Source: Roseburia rectibacter (GTDB lineage Bacteria; Bacillota; Clostridia; Lachnospirales; Lachnospiraceae). From it: 64,000 nucleotides of DNA. A program made the translations under genes and the position numbers. The stretch's first letter is position 1. Each line of letters opens with the position of its first letter. This document shows, piece after piece, positions 16,461-26,595 of this stretch. A model generated the notes under the pieces. That model worked only from the letters and a program-made list of their open reading frames with translations, was not told the DNA's origin and did not search any database. Where the stretch lies: positions 2,073,001-2,137,000 of the forward strand of contig NZ_CP092473.1 in the NCBI RefSeq assembly GCF_014287515.2, given 5' to 3'.

Positions 16461-19229
16461 TTGGCAACAGGGAATAGGAAGCGTTCTGCTGCCGGTAAAA
16501 GAACATCATCCGGCAGGAAAACAAATTCTGGACATAAGAGGACTACAAAAAAACAGCAGGAACGTGAAGCAGAATTTACACGTGAAGTGATCTTATGGAT
16601 CGTAGTAGCTGTTTCACTTTTACTTTTTATCAGTAATTTTGGATTTGGCGGTACCATAGGAGGAACGGTCAGTCGTTTCTTTTTTGGTATATTTGGAATT
16701 ATTTCATATATATTTCCGATTGTATTGCTGGTTGGTACTTTTTTTGCTGTTTCGAATCAGGGAAACAGAGTTGCGGCTGTAAAATTAGTGGCAGTCATTC
16801 TTTTTGTGGCATTTTTGTGTATGTTTTTCGAACTCATTTCCGATGGAACGGATGCGAAAACTGCAATGGATGCCTACCGGTATAGTTTTGATGCAAAAAG
16901 TGGCGGCGGACTGATCGGTGGCGTGCTTTCACATATGTTATGTTCCGGTTTTGGAATTATTGGCGCTTATGTGATCGATGTGATCGTACTTATCATTTCA
17001 CTTGTACTTATTACCGAACGTTCCGCATTCCGTGGTATGCAAAAGGGTGGACGTAAGGTATATGAGTCTGCGAAGATCAGTAATGAGCGGCACAGAGAAC
17101 GTGCAGAGATGCGAAGGGAAGAACGTGAACAGCGGGAGCAGCAGCGTAGAATGGACAGAAAGATTGAGGGAGTTGCTATCGATACCAAACTGATCCCGGA
17201 TACGTCACAGAAACGTTCTCAGAATATCAGCGAGATTTTGCCGGAAGATATGATAGATCTGCCGGAGATCAAAGAGGAAAAACGTGTCACACTGACTGCA
17301 GGAAATGCACCACAGAAGATGGCTCCATCTGCATTTTCAGATGAGGCGTTAGAAGCAATGGGACAGGCTCTGACGGAAAAAACAGCGCTTTTTGCAGCGG
17401 AGGATGAGCAGGCATCTTTTCCAATCCAGATGGAAGAACCAAAAGTTTCACAGACAGTCGAAGAGGAAGAGATATTCGATATGCCGGGGCGTCCTGATCC
17501 TGCAATGGCATTTGGAATAGAGCCTTTTTCAGAGGATACCTCAGATCTATCATCATTTGAGGCTGATTTAGGATCTGATTTATCGGAAGAAGAATCAGTT
17601 GATGAAGATATACAGGCGCAGCAGACCGCTGCAGAACAAACCGGACCTGTAAAACGTGAAAATGTATCTCACGAGCCTGTATATATGAAAAATGAAGATG
17701 CAGCTGAACCGGTAATGGAAACAGATCTGGAAACTGCACCACCTGAGAAAGCGTATGTATTTCCTCCTGTTACACTTCTGAAACAATCTGAAAACAAGCA
17801 GGGAGATACCAGAAAACAGTTACAGGAAACTGCCATGAAGCTGCAACAGACATTAAAGAATTTTGGTGTTAATGTCACGATCACAAATATCAGTTGCGGA
17901 CCTGCCGTAACAAGATATGAATTACAGCCGGAAATGGGTGTAAAAGTAAGCAAGATCGTTAATTTGGCGGATGATATCAAGTTAAATCTTGCAGCAGCGG
18001 ATATCCGTATCGAAGCACCGATCCCTGGAAAGGCAGCGATTGGTATTGAAGTTCCAAATAAGGAAAATATTATGGTGTCGTTCCGCGAGCTGGTGGAATC
18101 TGAGGAATTTCAGTCCCATCCATCGAAAATTTCTTTCTGTGTCGGAAAAGATATCGGTGGTAAAGTATCTGTAGCTGATATTGAAAAAATGCCGCATCTT
18201 CTGATCGCAGGTGCAACGGGTTCCGGTAAATCTGTCTGCATCAACACGATCATTATGAGTATTTTGTACAAGGCAGATCCGAAGGATGTAAAACTGATCA
18301 TGGTAGATCCGAAAGTTGTGGAGTTAAGTGTTTACAATGGTATCCCGCATCTTCTGATACCGGTCGTTACTGATCCGAAAAAAGCAGCAGGTGCCTTAAA
18401 CTGGGCAGTAGCAGAAATGACTGACCGTTATAATAAATTTGCCGAAGCGCATGTCCGGAATTTAAAAGGATACAATGCTAAAATAGACAGTCTTCCGGAT
18501 GTGGAAGGTGATCCGAAACCGGAAAAAATGCCTCAGATCGTCATTATCGTGGATGAGTTAGCAGATCTGATGATGGTTGCACCGAGTGATGTGGAAGGTG
18601 CGATCTGCCGGTTGGCTCAGCTTGCACGTGCAGCCGGGATTCATCTTATCATTGCAACCCAGCGTCCTTCTGTAAACGTAATCACCGGATTGATCAAGGC
18701 AAATATGCCAAGCCGTATTGCCTTTGCGGTAACATCCGGTGTTGATTCAAGAACAATTCTTGATATGAACGGTGCAGAAAAACTGCTTGGGAAAGGCGAT
18801 ATGCTTTTCTATCCGCAGGGAATTCCAAAGCCGGTCCGTGTACAGGGAGCATTTGTTTCTGACAAGGAAGTATCAGATGTTGTCAATTACATCAAAGAGG
18901 AAAATGGACAGGTTTCATATAGCGCGGCAGTGGAAGAACATATGAATAATATAGAATCTGAAAATACTACTGTGAGCATTGATTCAAATTCGGGAACCGG
19001 AGATGGAAGAGATGCATATTTTGCAGATGCCGCAAAACTTTTGATCGATAAAGAAAAAGGGTCTATTGGAATGTTGCAGCGTTATTTTAAAGTTGGTTTT
19101 AACCGGGCAGCAAGAATTATGGATCAGCTTGAGGAGGCCGGCATTGTCGGTCCGGAAGAAGGTACAAAACCGCGCCGCGTTTTAATGACGCAGGAGCAGT
19201 TTGAACAATACGAAGAAGAATATTTATAA
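16461..19229 (+). CDS. spoIIIE: FtsK/SpoIIIE-family DNA translocase
   Basis: A 922-residue DNA pump that moves chromosomal DNA across a closing septum. It has a basic N-terminus, four membrane helices between about residues 30 and 190, an acidic linker of about 260 residues, a RecA-like motor with GATGSGKS, and a C-terminal gamma winged helix ([20 protein letters not shown]) that reads orienting sequences. Translation starts at a TTG (16461) behind TTGGAGG; no ATG lies near. Next to tepA as in Bacillus. Whether it is the sole FtsK or a sporulation paralogue cannot be told from this window. Confidence 0.95.
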   Translation: MATGNRKRSAAGKRTSSGRKTNSGHKRTTKKQQEREAEFTREVILWIVVAVSLLLFISNFGFGGTIGGTVSRFFFGIFGIISYIFPIVLLVGTFFAVSNQGNRVAAVKLVAVILFVAFLCMFFELISDGTDAKTAMDAYRYSFDAKSGGGLIGGVLSHMLCSGFGIIGAYVIDVIVLIISLVLITERSAFRGMQKGGRKVYESAKISNERHRERAEMRREEREQREQQRRMDRKIEGVAIDTKLIPDTSQKRSQNISEILPEDMIDLPEIKEEKRVTLTAGNAPQKMAPSAFSDEALEAMGQALTEKTALFAAEDEQASFPIQMEEPKVSQTVEEEEIFDMPGRPDPAMAFGIEPFSEDTSDLSSFEADLGSDLSEEESVDEDIQAQQTAAEQTGPVKRENVSHEPVYMKNEDAAEPVMETDLETAPPEKAYVFPPVTLLKQSENKQGDTRKQLQETAMKLQQTLKNFGVNVTITNISCGPAVTRYELQPEMGVKVSKIVNLADDIKLNLAAADIRIEAPIPGKAAIGIEVPNKENIMVSFRELVESEEFQSHPSKISFCVGKDIGGKVSVADIEKMPHLLIAGATGSGKSVCINTIIMSILYKADPKDVKLIMVDPKVVELSVYNGIPHLLIPVVTDPKKAAGALNWAVAEMTDRYNKFAEAHVRNLKGYNAKIDSLPDVEGDPKPEKMPQIVIIVDELADLMMVAPSDVEGAICRLAQLARAAGIHLIIATQRPSVNVITGLIKANMPSRIAFAVTSGVDSRTILDMNGAEKLLGKGDMLFYPQGIPKPVRVQGAFVSDKEVSDVVNYIKEENGQVSYSAAVEEHMNNIESENTTVSIDSNSGTGDGRDAYFADAAKLLIDKEKGSIGMLQRYFKVGFNRAARIMDQLEEAGIVGPEEGTKPRRVLMTQEQFEQYEEEYL

Positions 19230-19247
19230 GACACGAGGAGGATCATT

Positions 19248-20918
19248 ATGAAAACAGACATCGAGATCGCACAGGAAGCAGAAATGCTGCATATCCGTGA
19301 AGTAGCCGAAAAACTTGGTATCACAGAGGACGAATTAGAACTTTATGGAAAATATAAAGCAAAGCTCTCTGATGAACTGATGGAACGCATTAAAGATGAA
19401 CCAGATGGAAAATTAATCCTTGTAACAGCAATCAATCCAACTCCGGCGGGAGAAGGCAAAACAACGATCAGTGTAGGACTTGGTGAGGCATTTGGACAGC
19501 TTGGAAAGAAAGCAGTGATCGCACTCCGTGAACCGTCCCTTGGACCGTGTTTTGGAATTAAAGGCGGTGCTGCCGGAGGCGGTTATGCACAGGTAGTTCC
19601 AATGGAAGACTTAAATCTTCATTTTACCGGAGATTTTCATGCGATTACTTCTGCAAACAATCTGCTCGCTGCATTGCTTGATAATCATATCCAGCAGGGA
19701 AATGAGCTTGGTATTGATCCAAGACAGGTTGTCTGGAAACGTTGTCTGGATATGAATGACCGTGTCCTTCGAAATATTGTAGTCGGTCTTGGCAGAAAAA
19801 TGGATGGAATGGTCAGGGAAGATCATTTTGTTATCACCGTTGCATCAGAAATTATGGCTGTATTATGTCTTGCAGATGATATGCATGATTTAAAACGCAG
19901 ACTCGGAAAGATCATTGTTGCATATACTTATGATGGTAAGCCTGTTACTGCAGATGATATCAAAGCGACCGGCGCAATGGCTGCATTATTAAAAGATGCT
20001 TTAAAACCAAACCTGATCCAGACTTTAGAGCACACACCGGCAATTGTTCACGGCGGACCATTTGCAAATATTGCACATGGCTGTAACAGTGTACGTGCTA
20101 CAAAGACAGCTTTAAAACTGGCGGACTATGTCATCACAGAAGCCGGTTTTGGTGCAGATTTAGGTGCAGAAAAGTTTTTTGATATCAAATCCCGCATGGC
20201 AGGGCTCCATCCGGATGCTGTTGTCTTAGTTGCAACGGTAAGAGCATTAAAATACAATGGCGGTGTTGCAAAAGCTGATCTTGGTGAAGAAAACTTAGAT
20301 GCCTTAAAGAAGGGTATCGTAAATCTTGAAAAACATATCGAGAATTTACAGAAATATGGTGTTCCAGTTGTCGTGACATTAAATTCATTTGTTACAGATA
20401 CGAAAGCCGAGACCGATTATATTGAACAGTTCTGCCGTGAAAGAGATTGTGAATTTGCACTTGCAGAAGTTTGGGAAAAAGGTGGAAAAGGTGGAGTAGA
20501 ACTTGCCGAGAAAGTATTAAAAACCTTAGAGACAAAGGAAAGCCATTTCAAACCATTATACCCGGATGATCTTTCACTGGAAGAAAAAATCGAGACGATT
20601 GCAAAAGAAATTTATGGAGCTGACGGTGTGACATATGCACCTGCTGCTGCAAAGGAGTTAAAGCGCATTGCTGAGATGGGAATGTCAGATTTCCCTGTAT
20701 GTATGGCAAAGACACAATATTCCCTGTCTGATGACCAGACGAAACTCGGACGTCCTAGCGGATTTACCATTAATGTGAGAGAAGTTTATGTTTCTGCCGG
20801 AGCAGGTTTTGTTGTAGCGGTTACCGGAGCGATCATGACAATGCCTGGACTTCCAAAAAATCCGGCAGCATACGGTATAGATGTTGATGATAACGGTGTG
20901 ATCACAGGATTATTTTAA
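19248..20918 (+). CDS. fhs: Formate-tetrahydrofolate ligase
   Basis: A 556-residue enzyme making 10-formyl-THF from formate, THF and ATP, matching the family length. The ATP-binding motif is [20 protein letters not shown] and the later conserved stretch is [20 protein letters not shown] (from about residue 86). In gut acetogen-like and butyrate-producing Clostridia it supplies one-carbon units from formate. GAGGAGGATC precedes the ATG, 18 bases after spoIIIE. Confidence 0.97.
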   Translation: MKTDIEIAQEAEMLHIREVAEKLGITEDELELYGKYKAKLSDELMERIKDEPDGKLILVTAINPTPAGEGKTTISVGLGEAFGQLGKKAVIALREPSLGPCFGIKGGAAGGGYAQVVPMEDLNLHFTGDFHAITSANNLLAALLDNHIQQGNELGIDPRQVVWKRCLDMNDRVLRNIVVGLGRKMDGMVREDHFVITVASEIMAVLCLADDMHDLKRRLGKIIVAYTYDGKPVTADDIKATGAMAALLKDALKPNLIQTLEHTPAIVHGGPFANIAHGCNSVRATKTALKLADYVITEAGFGADLGAEKFFDIKSRMAGLHPDAVVLVATVRALKYNGGVAKADLGEENLDALKKGIVNLEKHIENLQKYGVPVVVTLNSFVTDTKAETDYIEQFCRERDCEFALAEVWEKGGKGGVELAEKVLKTLETKESHFKPLYPDDLSLEEKIETIAKEIYGADGVTYAPAAAKELKRIAEMGMSDFPVCMAKTQYSLSDDQTKLGRPSGFTINVREVYVSAGAGFVVAVTGAIMTMPGLPKNPAAYGIDVDDNGVITGLF

Positions 20919-20941
20919 TAAGTCGAAAGCGAGGATATCCC

Positions 20942-22072
20942 ATGAAATGTGCGAAGTGTGGGGCAGAGTTAAAAAAAGGCTGCCTTTACTGTTCTGTCTG
21001 TGGCCACGAAGCACAGATAGTTTCGGATTACAACGTACTTGAGGATGATTATCTGCGTTCACTTCTAAAAGACGGAGAAAGTGCAAAAAATCCGCAAAAG
21101 ACGGAAGTAGAACCCAAAAAAAACAAAAAGAAAAAAAACAACCATCTGCTGCTGATTCTCTGTTGCTGCTTTATAGTGACAGGTGCGGCAGTTGGTGTTG
21201 CTGTAAAACTTTATATAGATAATAAGAATGCAAATTCCTACGATTATCAAATTGAAATGGCTGAAAAAGAACTGGTAGATCATAATTACGAAAATGCACT
21301 TCAATATTATAAAACCGCATTGGCATTGCAGCCAGATGATATCAAAGTACGTGAGGCAATGGCAGAAGTCTATACCAGCCAGAAAGAATATGATTCAGCA
21401 CTCGTTTTATATATGGAAATCCTTCAACTTGACAAAACGAATAAAGAGGCTTATCAGCATCTGATCTCCATTTATGATGAAATGGGGGATTATGACAACA
21501 TTCTTTCTTTAAAAGAAGATGTTACGGATGCGGATATACTTGCATTATTCGATGATTATGAGGTTGGTGAACCGATCATATCTCCGCTTAGTGGGCAATA
21601 TGATGATTATATTACAGTCGTGATCTACTCAATTGCCGGAAATGACATTTATTATACGACGGATGGCACTGTCCCGGATAAAGAAAATGGGATTCCATAT
21701 CCACAGGGAGGTATTCCGCTAAATCATACTGGAAATTTTGAAATCAATGCTGTATGTTGTAATGAAAAAGGCATCTACAGTGATATCGTAACAGAAGAAT
21801 ACCAGATTCAGTTTAAAAAACCGGATCTGCCATCTGTCTCACCAGATGGAGGAGTTTTCTCTGAGGAGACCACTGTAACAATCACACAGCAGAAAGAGTG
21901 CACGATTTATTATACATGGGATTCTACAGATCCAACAACAGAATCGGCTGTTTATACAGAACCGATTGTTGTTCCGGAAGGGGATTATGTATTATCTGTC
22001 ATGGCAGTAAATAACAAGACAGGTTTAGTCAGTGATATCTATCGTGTAAATTTTGGATATCATCCACAATGA
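20942..22072 (+). CDS. Membrane protein with zinc ribbon, TPR and chitobiase C-terminal repeats
   Basis: A 376-residue protein of mixed architecture. Residues 1-25 form a zinc ribbon (C3-x2-C6 and C17-x2-C20), residues about 50-62 are a lysine-rich block, and about 63-88 are a membrane helix (HLLLILCCCFIVTGAAVGVA). Outside it come two or three TPR units (NYENALQYYKTALALQPDD, then SALVLYMEILQLDKTNKEAY). Two chitobiase/hexosaminidase C-terminal domains follow (IYYTTDGTVPD and IYYTWDSTDPT). A cytoplasmic ribbon and extracytoplasmic TPR/beta domains are inferred. It follows fhs by 23 bases; no shared function is evident. Confidence 0.8.
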   Translation: MKCAKCGAELKKGCLYCSVCGHEAQIVSDYNVLEDDYLRSLLKDGESAKNPQKTEVEPKKNKKKKNNHLLLILCCCFIVTGAAVGVAVKLYIDNKNANSYDYQIEMAEKELVDHNYENALQYYKTALALQPDDIKVREAMAEVYTSQKEYDSALVLYMEILQLDKTNKEAYQHLISIYDEMGDYDNILSLKEDVTDADILALFDDYEVGEPIISPLSGQYDDYITVVIYSIAGNDIYYTTDGTVPDKENGIPYPQGGIPLNHTGNFEINAVCCNEKGIYSDIVTEEYQIQFKKPDLPSVSPDGGVFSEETTVTITQQKECTIYYTWDSTDPTTESAVYTEPIVVPEGDYVLSVMAVNNKTGLVSDIYRVNFGYHPQ

Positions 22073-22074
22073 TA

Positions 22075-22932
22075 TCAGGACTGATACATGTTCCGAAACT
22101 CTGTTGGAGTACAATTTTTTATAATTTTAAACATCCGCATAAATGCGGAAATACTATTATAACCGGAGTGAATGGCCACTTCGGTTATATTTATATTGGG
22201 ATCTAACAGAAGTTTTTCAGCATATGAAATCCGCTGGTTGTTCAGGTATTTATAAAAAGAAATATTTGTAAATTCTTTAAACAATCTGCTGAAATGATAT
22301 TTTGAAAATCCTGCTAAAGCAGCAACCTGTTCTAAGGTAATATCTTCTGTACAATGCTGGTTGATATATTGACAAATACTGATAAATTTATCAATATACT
22401 CTTTTTGTTTTGTTGGTTTTGTGTCAGCAAATTTTGCCGGGGTACTGGCAATCTGTCTGCCAATCAAAACGATAAGCTGTAAAAATTTTGCATAAACAGA
22501 CGTCTCATATAACGGTGTATCAGAGAGATATTCATCTCTGATTCCAAACATAAGAGACATAGCTTCCTCGTGAATGGCAGGAGCCTCCTCCGGAGTGATC
22601 AAAACAGCCGGCTGTAAAAAAGGCAGAAATGCAGTAAACTCTTCAAATGGTTTTCCACTGTTCATATCAACCTGAAAAATAATTCGTCGCCCATGACAGG
22701 CTTTCATATGGTGCAGAGTACCCGGAATAATAACAATAATGTCTCCTTTGCGCATATGAAATGGAATCTGATTGCAGTCTACATCATATGTTCCTTCTGT
22801 TGGCATGATCAGCTCGATGGGTGTATGCCAATGAACCGGATATTCTTCATAATCAGTATTATCAAAAAGCATAAGGGATGAGTTATTTTCAAATCCAACT
22901 GTTTCACGAACACCATCTAAATATTTTATCAT
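22075..22932 (-). CDS. AraC-family transcriptional regulator with cupin domain
   Basis: A 285-residue regulator. The N-terminal cupin (YPVHWHTPIELIMPTEG, about residues 30-100) is a sugar-sensing beta barrel, and the C-terminal 100 residues are the double helix-turn-helix (EDITLEQVAALAGFSKYHFSRLFKE; ITEVAIHSGYNSISAFMRMFK). AAAGGAG lies 6-7 bases before the ATG at 22932. It is divergent from the sugar ABC transporter and GH43 genes across a 416-base gap, so it is probably their activator, responding to a pentose oligosaccharide; this is inferred from position. Confidence 0.93.
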   Translation of the reverse strand: MIKYLDGVRETVGFENNSSLMLFDNTDYEEYPVHWHTPIELIMPTEGTYDVDCNQIPFHMRKGDIIVIIPGTLHHMKACHGRRIIFQVDMNSGKPFEEFTAFLPFLQPAVLITPEEAPAIHEEAMSLMFGIRDEYLSDTPLYETSVYAKFLQLIVLIGRQIASTPAKFADTKPTKQKEYIDKFISICQYINQHCTEDITLEQVAALAGFSKYHFSRLFKEFTNISFYKYLNNQRISYAEKLLLDPNINITEVAIHSGYNSISAFMRMFKIIKNCTPTEFRNMYQS

Positions 22933-23228
22933 TCAAATCTCCTTTTCTATGTAAACTTCCTTAGAATTATTTTTTGCCATGTTCTGCATAAATCAGATTA
23001 TATGTATTTTTTAAATTGATATAAAAATATAAATTTCATTACGAAATATTGCATTTTATTAATCGAAAATCTATTGCTGTTTCTTAAGATATATATACAA
23101 TATATCAATTTTAAAAACAATATCATTTTATAAAAAAGGAAATGTGCACAAAAAATATAATAATATTTTGAAAAATACTACCAAATTATGCAATTTGTAC
23201 TTTGAATTAAATACAAAAAAAGCAAGAA

Positions 23229-23258
23229 TTGATTATGAAAAAGCAATTATTGTATAGA
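23229..23258 (+). promoter_or_regulatory. Candidate promoter of the sugar transporter operon
   Basis: TTGATT (23229-23234), an 18-base spacer and TATAGA (23253-23258). The imperfect boxes fit a promoter that needs an activator such as AraC. The leader would be about 85 bases. Confidence 0.45.
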
Positions 23259-23311
23259 GAATAAAACAAGTAAGAAATAAGATAAGATTGTCAAATAAAT
23301 CAATTCACACA

Positions 23312-23326
23312 GTCAGAATATCTGAC
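23312..23326. promoter_or_regulatory. Inverted repeat just upstream of the binding-protein gene
   Basis: GTCAGA-ATA-TCTGAC is a perfect 6-bp inverted repeat a few bases before the GAAGGGGG ribosome site. It could be an RNA hairpin affecting translation or an operator. Confidence 0.35.
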
Positions 23327-23348
23327 AGGTGAAAGAAGGGGGTTACAT

Positions 23349-24725
23349 ATGAAGTTAAAAAAAGTTTTAGCAACAGGTCTTTCCTTATTGATGGCAATGG
23401 GAACGATAGCAGGTTGTGGAGTATCTACTGATACCGGGGTAAACACAAATGCTTCGTCTGAATCAGGAGTTGCAGCTGCTGAAAAAACAGACCAGAAAGA
23501 GGAGAGCACTACAAAAACAGACGGGGATGTAGAAGAGATTACCTGGATGTTCTGGGATGACATGGAGGCAACGGAAGATCTTATCACATTGGGTTATAAA
23601 GATGTCATCGACAGATTCAACAAAGATTATGAGGGGGTTTATCACTGTAATGTGATCACAACAAATCTGGAAGAATACTATACAAAATTAAATGCATTAG
23701 TTGCTTCCAATCAGACACCGGATGTATTTATTGTTTCACCTGGACCAAATCTTACAGATTATGTGGAGCCGGGGGTTGCGGCTGATCTTACAGATTATTT
23801 GCATGAAGACGGATGGTACGATACGTTTAACGGTGGTGTATTTGATAAACAGACTTATGACGGAAAAATTTACGCAGTACCTACCAATCTTGCAGCAGCG
23901 TGTGTATTTTATAACACAGAAATGTTTGCAGATGCCGGTGTAGATGTTCCGGAAACATACGATGATCTTCTTGCAGCATGTGAGACACTTCAGTCAAAAG
24001 GTTATACTCCGATTACGATCAGTGCAGGAACAGCATGGTGTTTATCAATGTTGTGCGGATATCTCTGCGACAGAGAAAATGCAGATCTTGATGCAATTGC
24101 AGCAGGTAATGCAAGCTGGCTTGATCAGCCGTTCCAGGATGCAGCAAATAAAATGCTTGAGTTATCAAAATATTTCCAGCCAACAGCAGCAGGAGATACA
24201 AATGATGTTGCAACTGCAAACTTTTATAATGGTGAGGCTGCGATCTTAATTCAGGGTTCCTGGGCAATCGCACAGATCAATGGTTCCAATCCTGATTTTG
24301 AAGAAAAATGCGGTGTATTCCAGTTCCCGGCCATTGAAGGCGGTAACGATCCAAACCGTATCATTGCAAAAACAGACAGCCTTGCAATGAGCTCTACTAC
24401 GGAGCATCCGGATGCATGTATTGCATTAATGAAATATTTTACTGATGAGACTGCACAGAAATATACAGCAGAGATCGGTGGAAAGATTCCGGTTACCAAT
24501 GTTGATATTAATTATGATAAAGCTCCAAAGCAGTTAAAGTATGTGATGGATATCTTTGCAAAAGCAACCGGAACATTTGGATTCTATAATGAATCACTTG
24601 CTTCCACAGAAGCCGGTTCAACATTTGATGATGCAATGGTTTCTATTTATCTTGGAAACAATTCAGTAGAAGATGGATTACAGATCATTGAAGATTTTTA
24701 TAAGGAAAATGTCTGGAATAAATAA
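23349..24725 (+). CDS. Sugar ABC transporter substrate-binding lipoprotein
   Basis: A 458-residue family 1 solute-binding protein. It has a lipoprotein signal with lipobox ending IAGC (acylated Cys23), a Ser/Thr/Glu-rich linker, then the two-lobe fold (TWMFWDDMEATEDL; VIDRFNKDYEGVYHCNVIT). A strong AAGGGGG ribosome site precedes the ATG. It would capture an oligosaccharide outside the cell for the two permeases downstream; the AraC and GH43 neighbours suggest xylo- or arabino-oligosaccharides. A 13-bp hairpin follows the gene. No ATPase is in the cluster, so a shared MsmK-type ATPase is likely. Confidence 0.93.
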   Translation: MKLKKVLATGLSLLMAMGTIAGCGVSTDTGVNTNASSESGVAAAEKTDQKEESTTKTDGDVEEITWMFWDDMEATEDLITLGYKDVIDRFNKDYEGVYHCNVITTNLEEYYTKLNALVASNQTPDVFIVSPGPNLTDYVEPGVAADLTDYLHEDGWYDTFNGGVFDKQTYDGKIYAVPTNLAAACVFYNTEMFADAGVDVPETYDDLLAACETLQSKGYTPITISAGTAWCLSMLCGYLCDRENADLDAIAAGNASWLDQPFQDAANKMLELSKYFQPTAAGDTNDVATANFYNGEAAILIQGSWAIAQINGSNPDFEEKCGVFQFPAIEGGNDPNRIIAKTDSLAMSSTTEHPDACIALMKYFTDETAQKYTAEIGGKIPVTNVDINYDKAPKQLKYVMDIFAKATGTFGFYNESLASTEAGSTFDDAMVSIYLGNNSVEDGLQIIEDFYKENVWNK

Positions 24726-24742
24726 TGTATAGCTGAAGTACC

Positions 24743-24775
24743 TGAACACGGGATCTGTTATGGATCCCGTGTTCA
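24743..24775 (+). other. Strong intercistronic hairpin after the binding-protein gene
   Basis: A perfect 13-bp stem (TGAACACGGGATC and complement, 7-base loop) lies between the binding-protein and first permease genes. It lacks a T-run, so it looks more like an mRNA stabilising or processing hairpin that favours the binding protein than a terminator. Confidence 0.8.
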
Positions 24776-24809
24776 CAAATAGAATGAATGTGTTGATGGG
24801 GGAAATTTT

Positions 24810-25697
24810 ATGGATAAACTATTACGGGATAAAAAAGCCATCTGTCTGTTTCTTGCACCGGGAATAATTCTCTTTACCCTGGTATTATTTATACCAATCT
24901 GCCAGTCGATTTATTATTCTCTCTGTGATTGGGATGCGTTATCGAAACCCGAATTTATCGGATTTGGAAATTATATTAAATTGTTTACGAAAGATACAAC
25001 CATGCAGATCGCATTGAAAAATTCAATATTTTTTATGATTTTTTCCGTAGTATCACAACTTGTTGTTGGTCTTTTTTTAGCAGCATTACTTACGAATATA
25101 AAAAAAGGAAGAAACCTTTTTAAGAATATATATTATCTGCCATGTGTACTTTCATCAGCAGCACTCGGACTGTTATGGATGTTTATTTTTACACCAAAAC
25201 TTGGTATCAATCAGGTTCTTGCAACATGGGGAATAGAAGGACCACTCTGGCTGATGGATGTCAGCGGATATATTACACTTCCGATGAAAGTGATCGCATT
25301 TGTTGCATTGTGGCAGTATGTAGGACAATCTATGATGCTTTATATGGCACAGATATCAGGAATCGATAAATCACTTTATGAAGCTGCCTATATCGACGGA
25401 GCAACTAAAACAAAAGCTTTCTGGTATGTTACCATGCCATTGATCCGTCCAATGATGGCGATTGCAATGTCCTTAAACTGTATTGGCGCATTAAAATTCT
25501 TTGATCTGATCTTTAACATGACAGAAGCCGGACCAAATCATCAGACGGAAGTTCTTGCAACACATCTTTATACGCAGGGATTTAAATATTTTAAATACGG
25601 ATATGCAAGTGCGATCGGTGTTGTGCTTTTAATTTTATGTCTGTTGGTTACATTTTTCATTAATAAGTTTGTAAAAGTAGAAAACTATGAAATGTAA
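24810..25697 (+). CDS. Sugar ABC transporter permease (MalF/UgpA type)
   Basis: A 295-residue permease with six predicted membrane helices. The EAA loop that contacts the ATPase is EAAYIDGATKTKAFWYVTMP around residue 193. The ATG has a GGGGGAAA ribosome site. It pairs with the permease at 25711 and the lipoprotein at 23349 to form a CUT1-type importer. Confidence 0.95.
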   Translation: MDKLLRDKKAICLFLAPGIILFTLVLFIPICQSIYYSLCDWDALSKPEFIGFGNYIKLFTKDTTMQIALKNSIFFMIFSVVSQLVVGLFLAALLTNIKKGRNLFKNIYYLPCVLSSAALGLLWMFIFTPKLGINQVLATWGIEGPLWLMDVSGYITLPMKVIAFVALWQYVGQSMMLYMAQISGIDKSLYEAAYIDGATKTKAFWYVTMPLIRPMMAIAMSLNCIGALKFFDLIFNMTEAGPNHQTEVLATHLYTQGFKYFKYGYASAIGVVLLILCLLVTFFINKFVKVENYEM

Positions 25698-25710
25698 GGG
25701 GGAAATTTAC

Positions 25711-26547
25711 ATGAAAGGAAATAAAAAAGCACTGGCATGGAAAATCGTGATATATATATTCCTTGTATTGATGGCTTTTCTTTATTTAGCACCATTGGTA
25801 TGGATGTTTTTTGTTTCGCTGAAAACGAATACAGAAATTTTTAAAAGTCCATTTGCATTGCCCGAAGAAATACAGCTTGGAAACTTTATTTTTGCATGGA
25901 CTGCCGGAAAACTTGGTATTGCAACCTTAAATTCAGCTATTGTATGTGTTACCGCATTAATCCTTAATATTATCATAGGCTGTATGGCAAGTTTTGCACT
26001 CGGAAGACTGCGTTTTAAAATGTCCGGTGCAGTTATGACATATTTCCTGATCGGAATGATGATTCCAATCCACTGTATTTTAATACCATTATTTAAAACA
26101 TTTTCAAATATGCATTTATATAACAGTCTGCTTGGTTTGATCATACCTTATACCGTAGTATCACTGCCTACAACAATTTTTATTATGACAGGATTTTTCA
26201 AAAATATGCCAAATGAAATGTTTGAGGCTGCCTGCATAGATGGATGCTCTATTTATAAAATATTTACATCCATTGCATTGCCATTATCCAAAACAGGTAT
26301 TTTTGTAACAGCATTGATGGCATTCGTCGGGAACTGGAATGAACTTCTTTTAGCAATGGTATTTATCTCAGATGACGCAAAAAAAACACTGCCGGTAGCA
26401 TTATCCAAGTTTGTAGGACCTTATAATACAAATTATACACAGATGTTTGCTGCGATTATCATTGCAATCCTGCCGACAATCATTGTTTACTGCTGTTTTA
26501 GCAACCAGATCGTAGACGGATTGACTGCGGGTGCTGTAAAAGGCTGA
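25711..26547 (+). CDS. Sugar ABC transporter permease (MalG/UgpE type)
   Basis: A 278-residue inner-membrane permease with six helices and the EAA loop EAACIDGCSIYKIFTSIALP. AAGGGGGAAA precedes the ATG at 25711; an in-frame ATG at 25687 lies inside the upstream gene and has no support. It follows the first permease by 13 bases. Confidence 0.95.
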   Translation: MKGNKKALAWKIVIYIFLVLMAFLYLAPLVWMFFVSLKTNTEIFKSPFALPEEIQLGNFIFAWTAGKLGIATLNSAIVCVTALILNIIIGCMASFALGRLRFKMSGAVMTYFLIGMMIPIHCILIPLFKTFSNMHLYNSLLGLIIPYTVVSLPTTIFIMTGFFKNMPNEMFEAACIDGCSIYKIFTSIALPLSKTGIFVTALMAFVGNWNELLLAMVFISDDAKKTLPVALSKFVGPYNTNYTQMFAAIIIAILPTIIVYCCFSNQIVDGLTAGAVKG

Positions 26548-26595
26548 TGTTAGCATGATATATATAATCATAAAAAGATTTGAAGGAGAAAAAGA

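Larger units (their letters stand above)
22933..23348. other. AT-rich 416-base divergent control region
   Basis: The gap between the AraC regulator and the transporter is strongly AT-rich with no convincing gene. On the minus strand, TATAAT at 22997-23002 with a poor -35 about 17 bases further up could be the araC promoter. On the plus strand there is a candidate promoter at 23229-23258 and an inverted repeat at 23312-23326. I found no clear catabolite-response element. Confidence 0.6.

Noticed and set aside
17287..17742. Minus-strand frame of 151 residues inside spoIIIE
   Set aside because: It mirrors the acidic linker codons of spoIIIE and has no start signals.
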